64,000 bases of DNA from Sporosarcina jiandibaonis (lineage in GTDB: Bacteria > Bacillota > Bacilli > Bacillales_A > Planococcaceae). The position numbers were made by a program, and so were the translations under genes. Below the pieces are notes generated by a model, which saw only the letters and a list, made by a program, of their open reading frames with translations, did not search any database and had not been told where the DNA came from. Where the stretch lies: assembly GCF_013184495.1 (NCBI RefSeq), contig NZ_JAAOIY010000005.1, positions 62,001 to 126,000 of the forward strand. The letters are read 5' to 3'. Below are positions 52,565 to 62,534 of the stretch, piece after piece; position 1 is the first letter of the stretch, and every line of letters begins with the position of its first letter.

Positions 52565-53740
52565 ATGCACTTACGCTTATCAGAAGAACAAAAAATGGTC
52601 CAACAAACTATTAGGAGATTTGTAGAGAAAGAATTAATACCGCTTGAGTTTGACGTGTTGAAAAACGAACGCGAAGGAAAACCAGGGATCTCACCGGAGA
52701 AACTGAGAGAGTTGCAATTGAAAGCGAAAGAATTCGGATTCTGGGGCATTAATACGCCGGAAGAATACGGTGGTGCCGACCTTGGACAAATGATGATGGC
52801 AATCGTTTTAATGGAAGTCGCCAAAACATTCGTGCCGTTCACTTTCGGCGGTTCTGCGGATAATATTCTTTATTATGGAAACGAAGAACAAAAGAAAAAC
52901 TACTTAATTCCAACGATTTCAGGTGAGAAAAAGTCATGTTTTGCGATGACAGAACCAGAAGCGGGCTCGGATACGAGAAACCTTAAGATGACTGCGGTAA
53001 AAGACGGAGATGAATGGGTATTAAATGGCGAGAAAACATTTATAACAGGCGGAAATGAAGCCGATTTTACAATGGTTATTGCGATTACTGATAAAGAATT
53101 ACATCGAAAGACAGGCAGGGACGGGGTCACATGTTTCATCGTCGATCGGGATATGGGTTGGAAATCCGAATACATCGATACGATGGGCGAGTGGGGACCA
53201 GCAGGGTTAGTGTTCGATAATGTTCGCGTCCCGGATAAGAATATTTTAGGAGAAGTGAACGGCGGGTATAAACTTGGACTGGAATGGATTGGATTTGCGA
53301 GATGGGTAGTTGGCGCGCGCGCTGTCGGAATGGCTGAACGCTTACTGCAGATGGCCATCGACTATTCGAAAGAGCGAAAAACCTTCGGAAAACCAATTGC
53401 GGATAGGCAAGCGATTCAGTGGCCAATTGCAGATTCAGCTGTAGAAATTGAAGCGGCAAGATGGCTCGTCTTAAATGCAGCCTTCACGCTCGATCAAGAT
53501 GAAGACAATCGTCATTTAGCAGCAATGGCTAAATTGTACGGAGCCAATATGGGTAATCGTGTCGTCGACCGTGTCCTGCAAATTCACGGAGGTATGGGGT
53601 ATACACGCGAGCTTCCGATCGAACGTTGGTACCGTGAAGCAAGACTTTGGAGAATTTACGATGGAACAGATGAAATCCAACGCTTGATTATTTCAAGAAA
53701 CTTACTAAAAGGTCATGTGAAGATAGGTCAATTCGTTTAA
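52565..53740 (+). CDS. Acyl-CoA dehydrogenase
   Basis: 391 residues. FAD site [67 protein letters not shown] and C-terminal RIYDGTDEIQRLIISRNL. The base position that is Glu in MCAD (YEGT) is Asp here (YDGT). Known: alpha,beta-desaturation of acyl-CoA with ETF as acceptor. ATG 52565 is used, 8 nt after GGAG. It belongs to the same operon as the CoA ligase. Confidence 0.9.
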   Translation: MHLRLSEEQKMVQQTIRRFVEKELIPLEFDVLKNEREGKPGISPEKLRELQLKAKEFGFWGINTPEEYGGADLGQMMMAIVLMEVAKTFVPFTFGGSADNILYYGNEEQKKNYLIPTISGEKKSCFAMTEPEAGSDTRNLKMTAVKDGDEWVLNGEKTFITGGNEADFTMVIAITDKELHRKTGRDGVTCFIVDRDMGWKSEYIDTMGEWGPAGLVFDNVRVPDKNILGEVNGGYKLGLEWIGFARWVVGARAVGMAERLLQMAIDYSKERKTFGKPIADRQAIQWPIADSAVEIEAARWLVLNAAFTLDQDEDNRHLAAMAKLYGANMGNRVVDRVLQIHGGMGYTRELPIERWYREARLWRIYDGTDEIQRLIISRNLLKGHVKIGQFV

Positions 53741-53756
53741 GAAAGAGGGATGAACT

Positions 53757-54521
53757 ATGGGAAATCGATTTAAAGGAAAAACGGCTTTTGTCACTGGCGG
53801 AAGCCGTGGAATTGGCAGAGCAATTGTAGAACAGTTTGCCAATGAAGGCGCAAACGTCGCCATTATCGATGTGAATGAAGAAGCACTGAAAGAAGCAGAT
53901 CAAGAACTGAATGAAAAAGGATATTCCGTCTACACAAAAGTTGCGAGTGTAACGGATCGTGAAGAAATTGAGACTGCAATGAAAGATGTTTACGAGACGT
54001 TTGGATCTATTGATATCTTAGTGAACAATGCGGGCGTAATCCGCGACAACTTACTGTTTAAAATGACGGACGAAGATTGGCTAACGGTGATGGATGTTCA
54101 TTTGAAAGGGGCTTTTTATGCATCACGCGCCGCGCAAGCTTATATGACTAAAAACAATTACGGAAGAATCATTAATATTTCTTCTACATCGGCATTAGGG
54201 AATCGAGGACAAGCAAATTATTCAACTGCGAAAGCGGGTCTGCAAGGACTAACAAAAACGTTGGCGATTGAATTGGGACGATTTGGAATTACCGCTAATG
54301 CTGTAGCTCCCGGGTTTATCGAAACAGATATGACAAAAGCAACAGCTGAAAGAATAGGAATTCCTTTTGAAGATTTAATAAAAGCGAGTGTCAGTCAAAT
54401 TCCAGTTGGTCGAAGCGGAAAACCGGAAGACATTGCCAATGCAATTTTGTTTTTCGCAGATGAGCGCTCATCATTTGTAAGCGGACAAGTGCTTTATGTC
54501 GCGGGTGGACCGAGAAATTAA
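53757..54521 (+). CDS. SDR-family oxidoreductase (FabG-like)
   Basis: 254 residues: TAFVTGGSRGIGRAIVEQF, LVNNAGVIRDNLLFKM, ISSTSALGNRGQANYSTAKAGL split around the Ser-Tyr-Lys site, and GFIETDMTKA; closest in pattern to 3-oxoacyl-ACP/CoA reductases. Third SDR of the cluster and distinct from the other two. A likely 3-hydroxyacyl-CoA/3-oxoacyl-CoA step before thiolase. Confidence 0.88.
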   Translation: MGNRFKGKTAFVTGGSRGIGRAIVEQFANEGANVAIIDVNEEALKEADQELNEKGYSVYTKVASVTDREEIETAMKDVYETFGSIDILVNNAGVIRDNLLFKMTDEDWLTVMDVHLKGAFYASRAAQAYMTKNNYGRIINISSTSALGNRGQANYSTAKAGLQGLTKTLAIELGRFGITANAVAPGFIETDMTKATAERIGIPFEDLIKASVSQIPVGRSGKPEDIANAILFFADERSSFVSGQVLYVAGGPRN

Positions 54522-54535
54522 AGGAGGCAGATACC

Positions 54536-54985
54536 ATGCTCAAAGATACAATTGGAAAACGTTCAGAAAAAGTGAAAAATACAATTGAAAGAGGCGCAGT
54601 TAAAAAATTTGCTGAAGCCATCGGCGATTTGTCTCCGGTTTTTTACGATGAGGAAGTAGCCGGAACTTTGAAGTATAAACGAAATTTAGCGCCTTCGACT
54701 TTTCCGGTGACACTCGATTTTGGCGTCGTACCTGAATTGCCTTTGCCATCTAAAGGCCTTATTCACGGTGAACAATCTTTTCACTATAAGCGACCGCTTT
54801 TTGTCGGAGAAGAGATCTATTGTTTCACGGAAGTTAAAGATTACTATGAGAAAACCGGAAATTTCGGGGAAATGGGGTTTCTCGTTATTTCTAAAATAGG
54901 AGTAGATGCGGATGATGAGCTTATTTTTACGGAAGAACGTGTCATCATCATTAACGAAGCTGTCCGAAAGGGGATGTTAGTATGA
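54536..54985 (+). CDS. MaoC-like dehydratase, N-terminal-type subunit (FAS1-like)
   Basis: 149 residues, hotdog fold: VKKFAEAIGDLSPVFYDEEVA and IHGEQSFHYKRPLFVGEEIYC, the MaoC_dehydrat_N pattern. This half of a double-hotdog enzyme lacks the hydratase D-x-x-x-x-H active motif and needs the partner encoded by the next gene, with which it overlaps by ATGA. Known: such pairs (ChsH1/H2-like) hydrate enoyl-CoA. AAAGGAGG precedes the ATG. Confidence 0.85.
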   Translation: MLKDTIGKRSEKVKNTIERGAVKKFAEAIGDLSPVFYDEEVAGTLKYKRNLAPSTFPVTLDFGVVPELPLPSKGLIHGEQSFHYKRPLFVGEEIYCFTEVKDYYEKTGNFGEMGFLVISKIGVDADDELIFTEERVIIINEAVRKGMLV

Positions 54986-55392
54986 GCATCTTCGCAGAAC
55001 TAAAAGTAGGGGAGAGCCTGCCCGAAATTCAACTGAGCCCGGTAACAAGGTTGGACTTGATCAAATATGCCGGGGCTTCCGGCGACTTTAACCCCATTCA
55101 TACAATCGATGAAGAAGCAAAGAATGCGGGCCTGCCAGCGATTATTGCACACGGAATGTGGACAATGGGAAGTTTAGCAAAGCTTTTCACGCCGTATGTC
55201 GCTGATGGTTTCATCCAGGATTATTCGATTCGATTTAAAGGGATGGTTTTTATCGATGACATTTTAACATTAAAAGCATCGTTAACTGAAAAAGATTCCA
55301 AAGAACTAACTTTTACTGTCGCGGCGGTCAATCAACACGAAAAAGATGTTGTGAATGGGCGTGTCGTATTCTCAAAGTATGTTTCTGAATAA
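54982..55392 (+). CDS. MaoC-like (R)-enoyl-CoA hydratase subunit
   Basis: 136 residues. Hydratase motif YAGASGDFNPIHTIDEEAKNAG (Asp, Asn, His) and AIIAHGMWTMG. Known: catalytic partner of the N-type subunit, making 3-hydroxyacyl-CoA from enoyl-CoA. Overlaps the previous gene by four bases, so both are made in equal amounts. Confidence 0.9.
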   Translation: MSIFAELKVGESLPEIQLSPVTRLDLIKYAGASGDFNPIHTIDEEAKNAGLPAIIAHGMWTMGSLAKLFTPYVADGFIQDYSIRFKGMVFIDDILTLKASLTEKDSKELTFTVAAVNQHEKDVVNGRVVFSKYVSE

Positions 55393-55421
55393 CTGAAGTA
55401 GATGGAAATGGAGTGGTTGAA

Positions 55422-56594
55422 TTGAATAGAGAAGCTGTTATTGTTTCAGCCGTACGAACGGCAATTGGCCGGCAAGGAGGCGCATTGGCGACAGTTCCTG
55501 CGCATGTATTCGGAGCAGAAGTCATTAAGGAAGCGTTACGCCGGGTAGAAGTTCAAGCAGATGAAGTCGATGATGTCATCATGGGAAATGTGTTGAGCGG
55601 CGGAGGAAATATCGCACGATTAACTGCACTTCAAACAGGATTATCTATGAATCTTCCAGGGTTAACGGTAGATAGACAGTGTGGATCAGGTATTAACGCT
55701 ATTAATCTAGCAGCGCAAGCAATTTGGGCAGGAGATGGCGATGTCTTTGTCGCAGGCGGAATCGAAAGCATGAGCCGGGCTCCCTATTTATTAGATCGTC
55801 CAGAGCGTGCGTATAGTCCAACGCCGCCTCGCTTTAGAAAGTCGCAACTTTCCCCAACAGAAATCGGCAATCCGCCAATGGGAATAACTGCAGAAACACT
55901 AGCTGAAGAATATGAGATTAGTAGAGAAGAACAGGATGAGTTCGCATATCAGAGCCAACTTCGAATGGCTAAAGCAATGGAAGAAGGTAGATTTAACGAA
56001 CAAATCGTCCCGGTAAGCATTCCTGTTCGAAAAGGCGAACCAGTCGAGTTCAAAGTGGACGAACATCCTCGTCCGCAAACAACAATAGAATCATTAGCCA
56101 AGCTCAACCCGGTATTTCTTGAAGGCGGCACAGTAACGGCCGGGAGTAGTTCGGGCCTGAATGATGCCGCAGCGGCGGTAGTCGTGATGTCTAGAGAGAA
56201 AGCAAACGAATTAGGCATAACGCCATTTGCGATTATCCGTGCGCAAGCTGTCGCAGGCGTCGATCCAAACATTATGGGTATCGGACCCGTTCCCGCAACG
56301 AGAAAAGTGTTGGAAAAATCGGGGCTTTCATTGGAAGACATGGATTTAATTGAAATTAACGAAGCTTTTGCGTCCCAAGTACTCGCCTGCAACCGAGAAC
56401 TGAATATGGACCTTGAAAAAGTAAATGTGAACGGCGGCGCAATCGCTCACGGGCATCCACTAGGTGCTACAGGCGCAATTCTCGTGACAAAAGCCGTTTA
56501 TGAATTAAATCGAACGGGTGGAAAATATGCGCTCATTACAGCTTGTATTGGCGGCGGACAAGGAATTGCCACGATTATTGAACGTGAGCAGTGA
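55422..56594 (+). CDS. Acetyl-CoA acyltransferase (thiolase)
   Basis: 390 residues. Catalytic Cys in VDRQCGSGINAIN near residue 86, EINEAFASQVLA, VNGGAIAHGHPLGATGA (His) and ACIGGGQGIATII (second Cys), all thiolase signatures. Known: cleaves 3-oxoacyl-CoA to acetyl-CoA and a shorter acyl-CoA. The start TTG 55422 lies 8 nt after GGAG; a GTG at 55413 overlaps that site. Confidence 0.93.
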   Translation: MNREAVIVSAVRTAIGRQGGALATVPAHVFGAEVIKEALRRVEVQADEVDDVIMGNVLSGGGNIARLTALQTGLSMNLPGLTVDRQCGSGINAINLAAQAIWAGDGDVFVAGGIESMSRAPYLLDRPERAYSPTPPRFRKSQLSPTEIGNPPMGITAETLAEEYEISREEQDEFAYQSQLRMAKAMEEGRFNEQIVPVSIPVRKGEPVEFKVDEHPRPQTTIESLAKLNPVFLEGGTVTAGSSSGLNDAAAAVVVMSREKANELGITPFAIIRAQAVAGVDPNIMGIGPVPATRKVLEKSGLSLEDMDLIEINEAFASQVLACNRELNMDLEKVNVNGGAIAHGHPLGATGAILVTKAVYELNRTGGKYALITACIGGGQGIATIIEREQ

Positions 56595-56630
56595 ACACGC
56601 ACAATGCTGATCCGTGGGGAGGGTGAAATC

Positions 56631-57038
56631 ATGCATACAGTCGATATATACGTCAGATATTGTGAAACTGATGCAGGTGGACATGTCAGCAATACAAGTT
56701 ATTTTTTATACTTTGAAGAAGCGCGTACAAAGTTTTTTGAAACAATCGGATTCGGACCGGATAGAAGATCAATTCACTTCATAGTCGCTCAAACAGAATG
56801 TGATTTTCGAGCGCAAGCTTATGCCGCCCAGATCCTTACCGTCACGACAAAAGTTTCTAGAATCGGGACGAAAAGCTATACGATGGCACATGAAATTACA
56901 GATACGAAAACTGGGGAATTAATAGCGAATGGCAGCGCGGTTATCGTTTGTTATAACTTCGAAACCGAACAAAGTGAAGCAATACCTGAAAACTTGCGGG
57001 CGATATTAGAAGAACAGCTTGAACCAGCCGAACTCTAG
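56631..57038 (+). CDS. Acyl-CoA thioesterase (4HBT, hotdog fold)
   Basis: 135 residues: VRYCETDAGGHVSNTSYFLYFEEART, the 4HBT helix with D-x-x-G-H-x-x-N, and a hydrophobic beta-sheet core. Second thioesterase of the cluster. ATG 56631 lies 7 nt after GGGGAGGGTG; ATG 56604 precedes it. Its 3' end abuts a truncated acyl-CoA dehydrogenase. Confidence 0.83.
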   Translation: MHTVDIYVRYCETDAGGHVSNTSYFLYFEEARTKFFETIGFGPDRRSIHFIVAQTECDFRAQAYAAQILTVTTKVSRIGTKSYTMAHEITDTKTGELIANGSAVIVCYNFETEQSEAIPENLRAILEEQLEPAEL

Positions 57039-57537
57039 TAAGGTTCCTGTAGAAAACGTCTTGGGAGAAGTAGGGCAAGGGTATGTGAATGCATTGAAAA
57101 TACTTGCCAACGGACGAGCAGGGTTAGCTGCACGAAATCTTGGGTCTTCGCAAAAACTGTTGGATTTGTCGGTCACGTATGCAAAAGAACGTATCCAATT
57201 TAATGTTCCAATAATTGAACATCAAGCTGTCGCCCATATGTTAGCTGAAATGGCCGTGGACATTGAAGCATTGAGAGCTTTTACATATCGGGTCGCGGGC
57301 ATGGTTGATGATGATCAAAAGGTCATTAAAGAAGCTGCCATGTTGAAATTATTCGGATCCGAAGTCTATAACCGTGTTTCGGATAAAGCATTACAAGTTC
57401 ACGGGGGCATTGGCTATATAGCCGATTATCCAATTGAACGTTTTTACCGAGACGCAAGGATTACACGAATTTATGAAGGGACTTCTGAGATTCAAAAGAA
57501 TATTATTGCAGCTCAATTATCAAAAGAGTATTCCTGA
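57019..57537 (+). pseudogene. 5'-truncated acyl-CoA dehydrogenase (C-terminal third only)
   Basis: Homology begins abruptly at KVPVENVLGEVGQGYVNA (57040), the junction between the central and C-terminal domains, and runs to LQVHGGIGYIADYPIERF and RIYEGTSEIQKNI. About 210 N-terminal residues (FAD and substrate domains) are missing and no start with ribosome site exists. The join sits at the stop codon of the thioesterase gene, which suggests a deletion that fused the two. Reading frame otherwise intact, so the event is recent or the fragment is retained. Confidence 0.8.
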
Positions 57538-57563
57538 ATATATGAGATTAAGGGGGGAATGGG

Positions 57564-58427
57564 ATGGAGTTATTTTTCCAACAGCTACTAAATGGACTGA
57601 CTCTCGGAAGCGTTTATATTTTGGTCGGAATCGGATTGACACTTGTATTCGGGATCTTGCACGTTCCAAACTTTGCACATGGTTCTCTGTACTTGATAGG
57701 GGGCTATATGACGCTAATGACAATGAAATGGTTTGGGGTACATTATTTCATTGCAATCATTATGTCTATCATTACCGTCGCGCTACTGGCGGTCTTAATG
57801 GAGCGGTTAGTATTTAATCCACTTCGAGATGCGCCCGCCATCCATGACAAAATCGCCGCAATTGGAATGGTGCTATTTTTTGAAGCGCTCGTATCACTCA
57901 TGTGGGGAACCGAATACCACCGGATGCAAACGCCTTTCGGGGATACCATTAAAATCGCTGGCATGTCGACGTCAGCGCAGCGAATTTTAGTGATCGCGGT
58001 TGCAGCAATGGTCGTTGTTTTACTCTATTTATTTCTAAAGAAAACGATGATCGGAGCCTCCATTCTCGCTATGGCACAAAACCGGGAAGGCGCTTTCCTA
58101 GTCGGAATAAATGCCAATGCTGTCGCCATGATGACCTTTGCAATCTCGGGAGTACTTGCTGCCATTGCAGCATCTTTAGCGTCACCTATTAATCTGGTCT
58201 TTCCAGCGATGGGCCATCTCGTCATTCTAAAAGCATTCGTCGTCGTCATTATTGGCGGAATGGGCAGTATTCCCGGGGCAATCATTGGGGGAATGATTCT
58301 AGGAATCTCGGAAAGTTTAGGTGCAACGTATATTTCAAATGACTACAAAGATATGATTGCATTTTTACTGCTCATCATCATCATGACTGCACGTCCAAAA
58401 GGCTTGTTTGCGAAGGAGGTTTACTAA
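57564..58427 (+). CDS. livH: Liv-type ABC transporter permease, LivH-like
   Basis: 287 residues, about eight membrane segments: GLTLGSVYILVGIGLTLVFGILHVPNFAHG and GGMGSIPGAIIGGMILGISES, both LivH hallmarks, with the EAA-like loop AQNREGAFLVGINANAV. Known: one half of a branched-chain amino acid/amide/aromatic acid importer. Overlaps livM by one base. AAGGGGGG precedes the ATG. Confidence 0.9.
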   Translation: MELFFQQLLNGLTLGSVYILVGIGLTLVFGILHVPNFAHGSLYLIGGYMTLMTMKWFGVHYFIAIIMSIITVALLAVLMERLVFNPLRDAPAIHDKIAAIGMVLFFEALVSLMWGTEYHRMQTPFGDTIKIAGMSTSAQRILVIAVAAMVVVLLYLFLKKTMIGASILAMAQNREGAFLVGINANAVAMMTFAISGVLAAIAASLASPINLVFPAMGHLVILKAFVVVIIGGMGSIPGAIIGGMILGISESLGATYISNDYKDMIAFLLLIIIMTARPKGLFAKEVY

Positions 58428-59452
58428 TGGGGAAGCTGTTGACAGGGCGAAATGGGATTTTGTTCATGCTCGGGTTATCCATTTTATTTCCCCTCTTTTT
58501 CTTAGATAATCGATACGTTTTATATGTTATGACGACAAGTTTTATCTTTATCATTGCAATTTACGGCATGAACCTATTAGCGGGATATACCGGACAATTA
58601 TCCCTTGCTCATGCAGGATTCTTTGCAATCGGCGCTTATAGTGTGGGCATATTGACAACGAAAGCCGGGATGAACTTCTGGCTCGCATTAGTTTTAGCCG
58701 TCATCATTACATGTGTCATCGGTTTTGCACTCGGAATCATTGCACTTCGGACACGGGAACATTTTTTTGCCATCTACACATTAATCGTAGGCTACTTAAT
58801 CTATTTGTTAATAGATAAATGGGACGGATTAACAGGCGGTGTACGCGGCCTAATCGGAATACCCATTCCAAATTCCATCGGGCCGATTGAGTTTAACTCA
58901 GCTGTATCCATGTATTATTTAGTGCTTTTATTCCTGGTGCTATCCATTTTCATAGGCGTGCGCATCGTTCGTTCATTAACTGGAAGAACGTATATTGCAA
59001 TTCGTAACAGCGAGGAGTTAGCACAAACCCTTGGCATCAATACACGGACAAATAAGCTCGTTTCTTTTGTTGTTTCAGTCGCTTATGCGGGACTAGCGGG
59101 CGGTTTATATGCTTCGCTCACTCGGTTTATTGGCCCGGAAATTGCAGGGATTGAAATGGTATTCAATTTTTTAGTGTATTTAATTGTCGGCGGGATTGGA
59201 ACACTTACCGGCCCGATTGTTGGAACGATGTTATTCATCTGGTTAACTCAATTTCTGCAAAGCTTTCAAGAATACCGTATGTTGATTTTCGGCCCGATCT
59301 TAGTCGTTATTGTGATTTTTTATCCAACAGGGCTCGCCGGTGCCTTTTATAGCCTTAAGCATAAATGGCTTGGGAATAAAGAACAAAAGAAAGAAAAAAT
59401 TTCAGAGATTGAGTCAATGAAAAAAACGAGTATTCAGAGTCGGGAGGTATAA
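58427..59452 (+). CDS. livM: Liv-type ABC transporter permease, LivM-like
   Basis: 341 residues. [25 protein letters not shown], the LivM signature, [15 protein letters not shown] (EAA-like loop) and [17 protein letters not shown]. Second membrane half, with a charged C-terminal tail. Coupled to livH and, after one base, to livG. Confidence 0.9.
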   Translation: MGKLLTGRNGILFMLGLSILFPLFFLDNRYVLYVMTTSFIFIIAIYGMNLLAGYTGQLSLAHAGFFAIGAYSVGILTTKAGMNFWLALVLAVIITCVIGFALGIIALRTREHFFAIYTLIVGYLIYLLIDKWDGLTGGVRGLIGIPIPNSIGPIEFNSAVSMYYLVLLFLVLSIFIGVRIVRSLTGRTYIAIRNSEELAQTLGINTRTNKLVSFVVSVAYAGLAGGLYASLTRFIGPEIAGIEMVFNFLVYLIVGGIGTLTGPIVGTMLFIWLTQFLQSFQEYRMLIFGPILVVIVIFYPTGLAGAFYSLKHKWLGNKEQKKEKISEIESMKKTSIQSREV

Positions 59453-59453
59453 C

Positions 59454-60230
59454 ATGGCTTTCATTAAAATCGAAGGCTTAACTAAACAATTTGGCGGCCT
59501 TACAGCTGTGAATGATGTCGACTTTGAGATTGAAAAAGGAAAAATAACAGCAATCATCGGTCCGAATGGCGCAGGGAAGTCAACGTTCTTCAACTTAATA
59601 AGCGGTTTTCATCGGCCTACTTCGGGATCGATCATTTTCGAGGGCATAGATATTACGAAAACGCCCGTTCATATCGGAGCGAAGTTAGGGATTGCGCGCA
59701 CATTCCAAACAACGCATCTGTTTGAACAATCATCGGTCATCGATAACGTTATTGTCGGGCACCGCTTGCGAACGAAGTCCAACCTATTTGACGCAGTTTT
59801 CCGTACGAGAAGAGAGAAACAAGAAGAGCAGGAAGCTTATGACCGAGCCATCGAGGCATTGGATTTTGTCGGTCTCCTTGATCTAGTAAATCGACAAGTG
59901 GCAGCGATATCGCAAGAGTCGAAAAAGCGTGTTGCCATCGCTTTGGCACTCGCAACCGATCCAAAAGTAATGTTTCTTGATGAACCCGCCGCGGGTATTA
60001 ATCCAGACGAAACAGATAATTTGGCCGAGTTAATGAAGAAAATCGCCCAAAGCGGCATTACGGTTTGTACGATTGAACATAAAATGCAAATGATTATGGG
60101 TCTGGCTGACACGATTATGGTGCTAAATCACGGCGCGAAGATTGCAGAAGGAACGCCAGAAGAAATCAAAAACAATCCAATTGTAATTGAAGCGTATTTA
60201 GGAGGTGATGCCCTTGCTGAAGTTAACTGA
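59454..60230 (+). CDS. livG: Liv-type ABC transporter ATPase, LivG-like
   Basis: 258 residues. Walker [28 protein letters not shown], a Q-loop, [31 protein letters not shown] for signature plus Walker B (split), and [20 protein letters not shown]. The signature LSGGQ is replaced by ISQESKK, a frequent LivG variation. Known: powers uptake of branched-chain amino acids or organic acids. GGAGG lies just before the ATG. Confidence 0.9.
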   Translation: MAFIKIEGLTKQFGGLTAVNDVDFEIEKGKITAIIGPNGAGKSTFFNLISGFHRPTSGSIIFEGIDITKTPVHIGAKLGIARTFQTTHLFEQSSVIDNVIVGHRLRTKSNLFDAVFRTRREKQEEQEAYDRAIEALDFVGLLDLVNRQVAAISQESKKRVAIALALATDPKVMFLDEPAAGINPDETDNLAELMKKIAQSGITVCTIEHKMQMIMGLADTIMVLNHGAKIAEGTPEEIKNNPIVIEAYLGGDALAEVN

Positions 60231-60921
60231 TATCACCGTCCGATTTGGCGAATTCGAAGCGTTAAGCAGTATTAATTTGCATGTAAGTGAAGGTGAACTA
60301 GTCGTGCTGCTCGGGGCAAATGGGGCAGGCAAAAGCACGATATTTAATACGATCAGCGGCTTGAATAGGTTGAGCGACGGCAAATTAGAATTCGCAGGGA
60401 AAAATGTGCGCGGCTACTCGCCAGACAAAATGGTGAAAGAGGGTGTCGTCCAATGCGCAGAAGGCAAAAAACTGTTTGCCGATATGTCCGTTCAAGAAAA
60501 TTTGCGAATGGGCGGATTTGTTCATCGACGAAAAAAAGCCCAATTAAAACAATCATTAGCCGAAGCTTATGAATTGTTTCCAATCCTGAAAGAAAAAAAG
60601 GATGATCCCGCCGGCTCATTAAGCGGCGGTCAACAACAAATGCTTGCAATTGGACGTGCGTTAATGGCAAAGCCGAAACTAATTATGATGGACGAGCCTT
60701 CAATGGGACTTGCTCCAATCATCGTTGAACAAATGTTTTCAATCATTAAAGAAATAAACAGAGGCGGCACAACCGTTTTACTAGCTGAACAAAATGCCGA
60801 CGCTGCACTCAAAATAGCGGATCGCGGGTACGTAGTTGAAAACGGTTCAATTGTTTTACAAGGCGAAAGCACGGCCTTATTCAATAACGACGAGATTCGA
60901 AAAGCATATATTGGTGCTTGA
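60214..60921 (+). CDS. livF: Liv-type ABC transporter ATPase, LivF-like
   Basis: 235 residues. Walker A GANGAGKSTIFN, LSGGQQQMLAIGRALMAKPKLIMMDEPSMGLAP in halves, then LAEQNADAALKIADRGYV. TTG 60214 is preferred, 6-7 nt after AGGAGGTGAT; an earlier GTG/ATG lies inside that site. Overlaps livG by 17 bp. Confidence 0.9.
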   Translation: MLKLTDITVRFGEFEALSSINLHVSEGELVVLLGANGAGKSTIFNTISGLNRLSDGKLEFAGKNVRGYSPDKMVKEGVVQCAEGKKLFADMSVQENLRMGGFVHRRKKAQLKQSLAEAYELFPILKEKKDDPAGSLSGGQQQMLAIGRALMAKPKLIMMDEPSMGLAPIIVEQMFSIIKEINRGGTTVLLAEQNADAALKIADRGYVVENGSIVLQGESTALFNNDEIRKAYIGA

Positions 60922-60974
60922 AAATGAGCAATGGGATTTCGATCGTAAACTAATAGAGACAAGGGAGGAAAAAA

Positions 60975-62156
60975 ATGAGAAGCTCAAGAAAATGGTTGTT
61001 CATAAGTATTTTATTCATCTTAATATTAGCTTTGACTGCTTGTAATGATGAAGGGGATAGCGGTTCTGGCGAAGCGAAAGAGTTCATTATTGGTTATAGC
61101 GGCCCGCTTAGCGGACCAGCAGCATTTTACGGCGAAGAAACATTGAACGGATTGACCTTAGCAGTTGAAGATATTAACGAAGCTGGAGGTTTTGAAGTAG
61201 ATGGCCAAACGTACAAAATCAAACTTTCTAGTTTAGATGATAAATATTTACCGAATGAAACAGCGGCAAATGCTAAACGACTCGTCCAAGAAGATAAGGT
61301 GAATGTTGTGTATAGTCCGCATAGTGGCGGAATTTATGCGATGCAAGTATTTAACGAGCAGGAAGACTTCATCATTATGGGGTATACGAGTGAGCCCGGG
61401 GCGACCGCTCAAGGAAACACGCTGAATGTTCGCATCCCGCCTCGCTACGACAACTATTTAGAGCCATTTACGAAATATGAGATGGAGCGATTTGGAAAGA
61501 AAATCGCATTTCTCCCAACGGCAAGTCAATACGGAAAAGACTGGGCAGAAGCACTCCGACCTGTTTGGGAAGCCAATGGCGGAGAAATAGTATTTGACGA
61601 ATCAATCGACTTCAGCAAAGACACTGACTTCCAAACAATCATGTCGAACGCATTAAACACAAATCCAGATGTATTATTTATCGGAGGACCATCCGAACCG
61701 ACAGCACTCGTCTTAAAACAAGCACGTGATTTAGGCTTTGAAGGTGGATTTTTAGTTATGGACCAAGCCAAAGTTGACCAAATGGCAGCCGTACTTGGCG
61801 GTGGTTATGATTTGCTTGAAGGGGTTGTTTCAACAGTCCCGCTCGTAAACTCAGAATTTCCAGGAACGAAGCAGTTTGTTGAAGCGTATCAAAAGAAGCA
61901 TGATAAAGATCCAGGGGCGGAAGCAGGATTCCACTATCTGTCTTTATATGTGTTGACAGAGGCAATGAAAGTTGCAGGTACAGTAGAGAACACGAAAAAA
62001 ATCATGGCTTCTTTGAACCAAGGGGCTAAAAATGTACCCGAAGAAAAACAAGTTTATGTAGTGCCGAGTGTCAGTGATGAAGGAGGTTTTGAACCGGCCC
62101 TTCGTATGGCCTATATCGAAGACGGCGAATTGCATATTCTAGATGGAGATAAATGA
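60975..62156 (+). CDS. livJ: Liv-type ABC substrate-binding lipoprotein
   Basis: 393 residues. Signal with lipobox LTAC, Gly/Ser linker, then YSGPLSGPAAFYGEETLNGLTLAVEDINEAGG (family 6 periplasmic-binding opening, split). Known: captures the ligand outside the membrane. Being last in the operon of acid catabolism, it more likely takes an aromatic, branched or hydroxy acid than leucine (inference). GGGAGG precedes the ATG. Confidence 0.88.
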   Translation: MRSSRKWLFISILFILILALTACNDEGDSGSGEAKEFIIGYSGPLSGPAAFYGEETLNGLTLAVEDINEAGGFEVDGQTYKIKLSSLDDKYLPNETAANAKRLVQEDKVNVVYSPHSGGIYAMQVFNEQEDFIIMGYTSEPGATAQGNTLNVRIPPRYDNYLEPFTKYEMERFGKKIAFLPTASQYGKDWAEALRPVWEANGGEIVFDESIDFSKDTDFQTIMSNALNTNPDVLFIGGPSEPTALVLKQARDLGFEGGFLVMDQAKVDQMAAVLGGGYDLLEGVVSTVPLVNSEFPGTKQFVEAYQKKHDKDPGAEAGFHYLSLYVLTEAMKVAGTVENTKKIMASLNQGAKNVPEEKQVYVVPSVSDEGGFEPALRMAYIEDGELHILDGDK

Positions 62157-62174
62157 GGAAGTGTAGTAGTAGAG

Positions 62175-62204
62175 AGGGAGTATATTATGTACTTCCCTTT
62201 TTTT
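62175..62204 (+). terminator. Intrinsic terminator after the Liv operon
   Basis: AGGGAGTA and TACTTCCCT (one bulge) with a TATTATG loop, then T7. Confidence 0.75.
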
Positions 62205-62534
62205 GTTGCCTATTAATCAGAATAGTACCAAAGACTAAATATGGATAGGGTGGTAAAGGACGGAGAAATAGCGTATTTTTATTAAAATATGTTATTTATT
62301 ATTACTAAAATATAAAAATTCCAGAAAAAATATATTTCAATATTACATGAAACTTGAAATGAAGTAATATTTCATCGAAAAACTTATACTTATGCCGTAA
62401 TAAAAGTAACATAATACCCATTTTATTCTAAGGGAGCCTTTGGTAACGTAAAATATAGCGAATTCAAAATAGGGAGGGTCACCTTTTTATTGAAACAAAT
62501 AATTCTGAATCATTACTAATGGGAGGTTTGGGTC
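62205..62534. other. 330-bp AT-rich intergenic gap
   Basis: No gene, RNA or riboswitch that I can recognise. It includes a weak TGAAAT/ATTTCA dyad near 62354-62374 and, at the end, GGGAGG of the following gene. Very AT-rich. Confidence 0.5.

Noticed and set aside
62205..62534. Possible riboswitch or small RNA in the gap before the OmpA-type gene
   Set aside because: No recognisable conserved motif or stable paired structure; only short AT-rich dyads.
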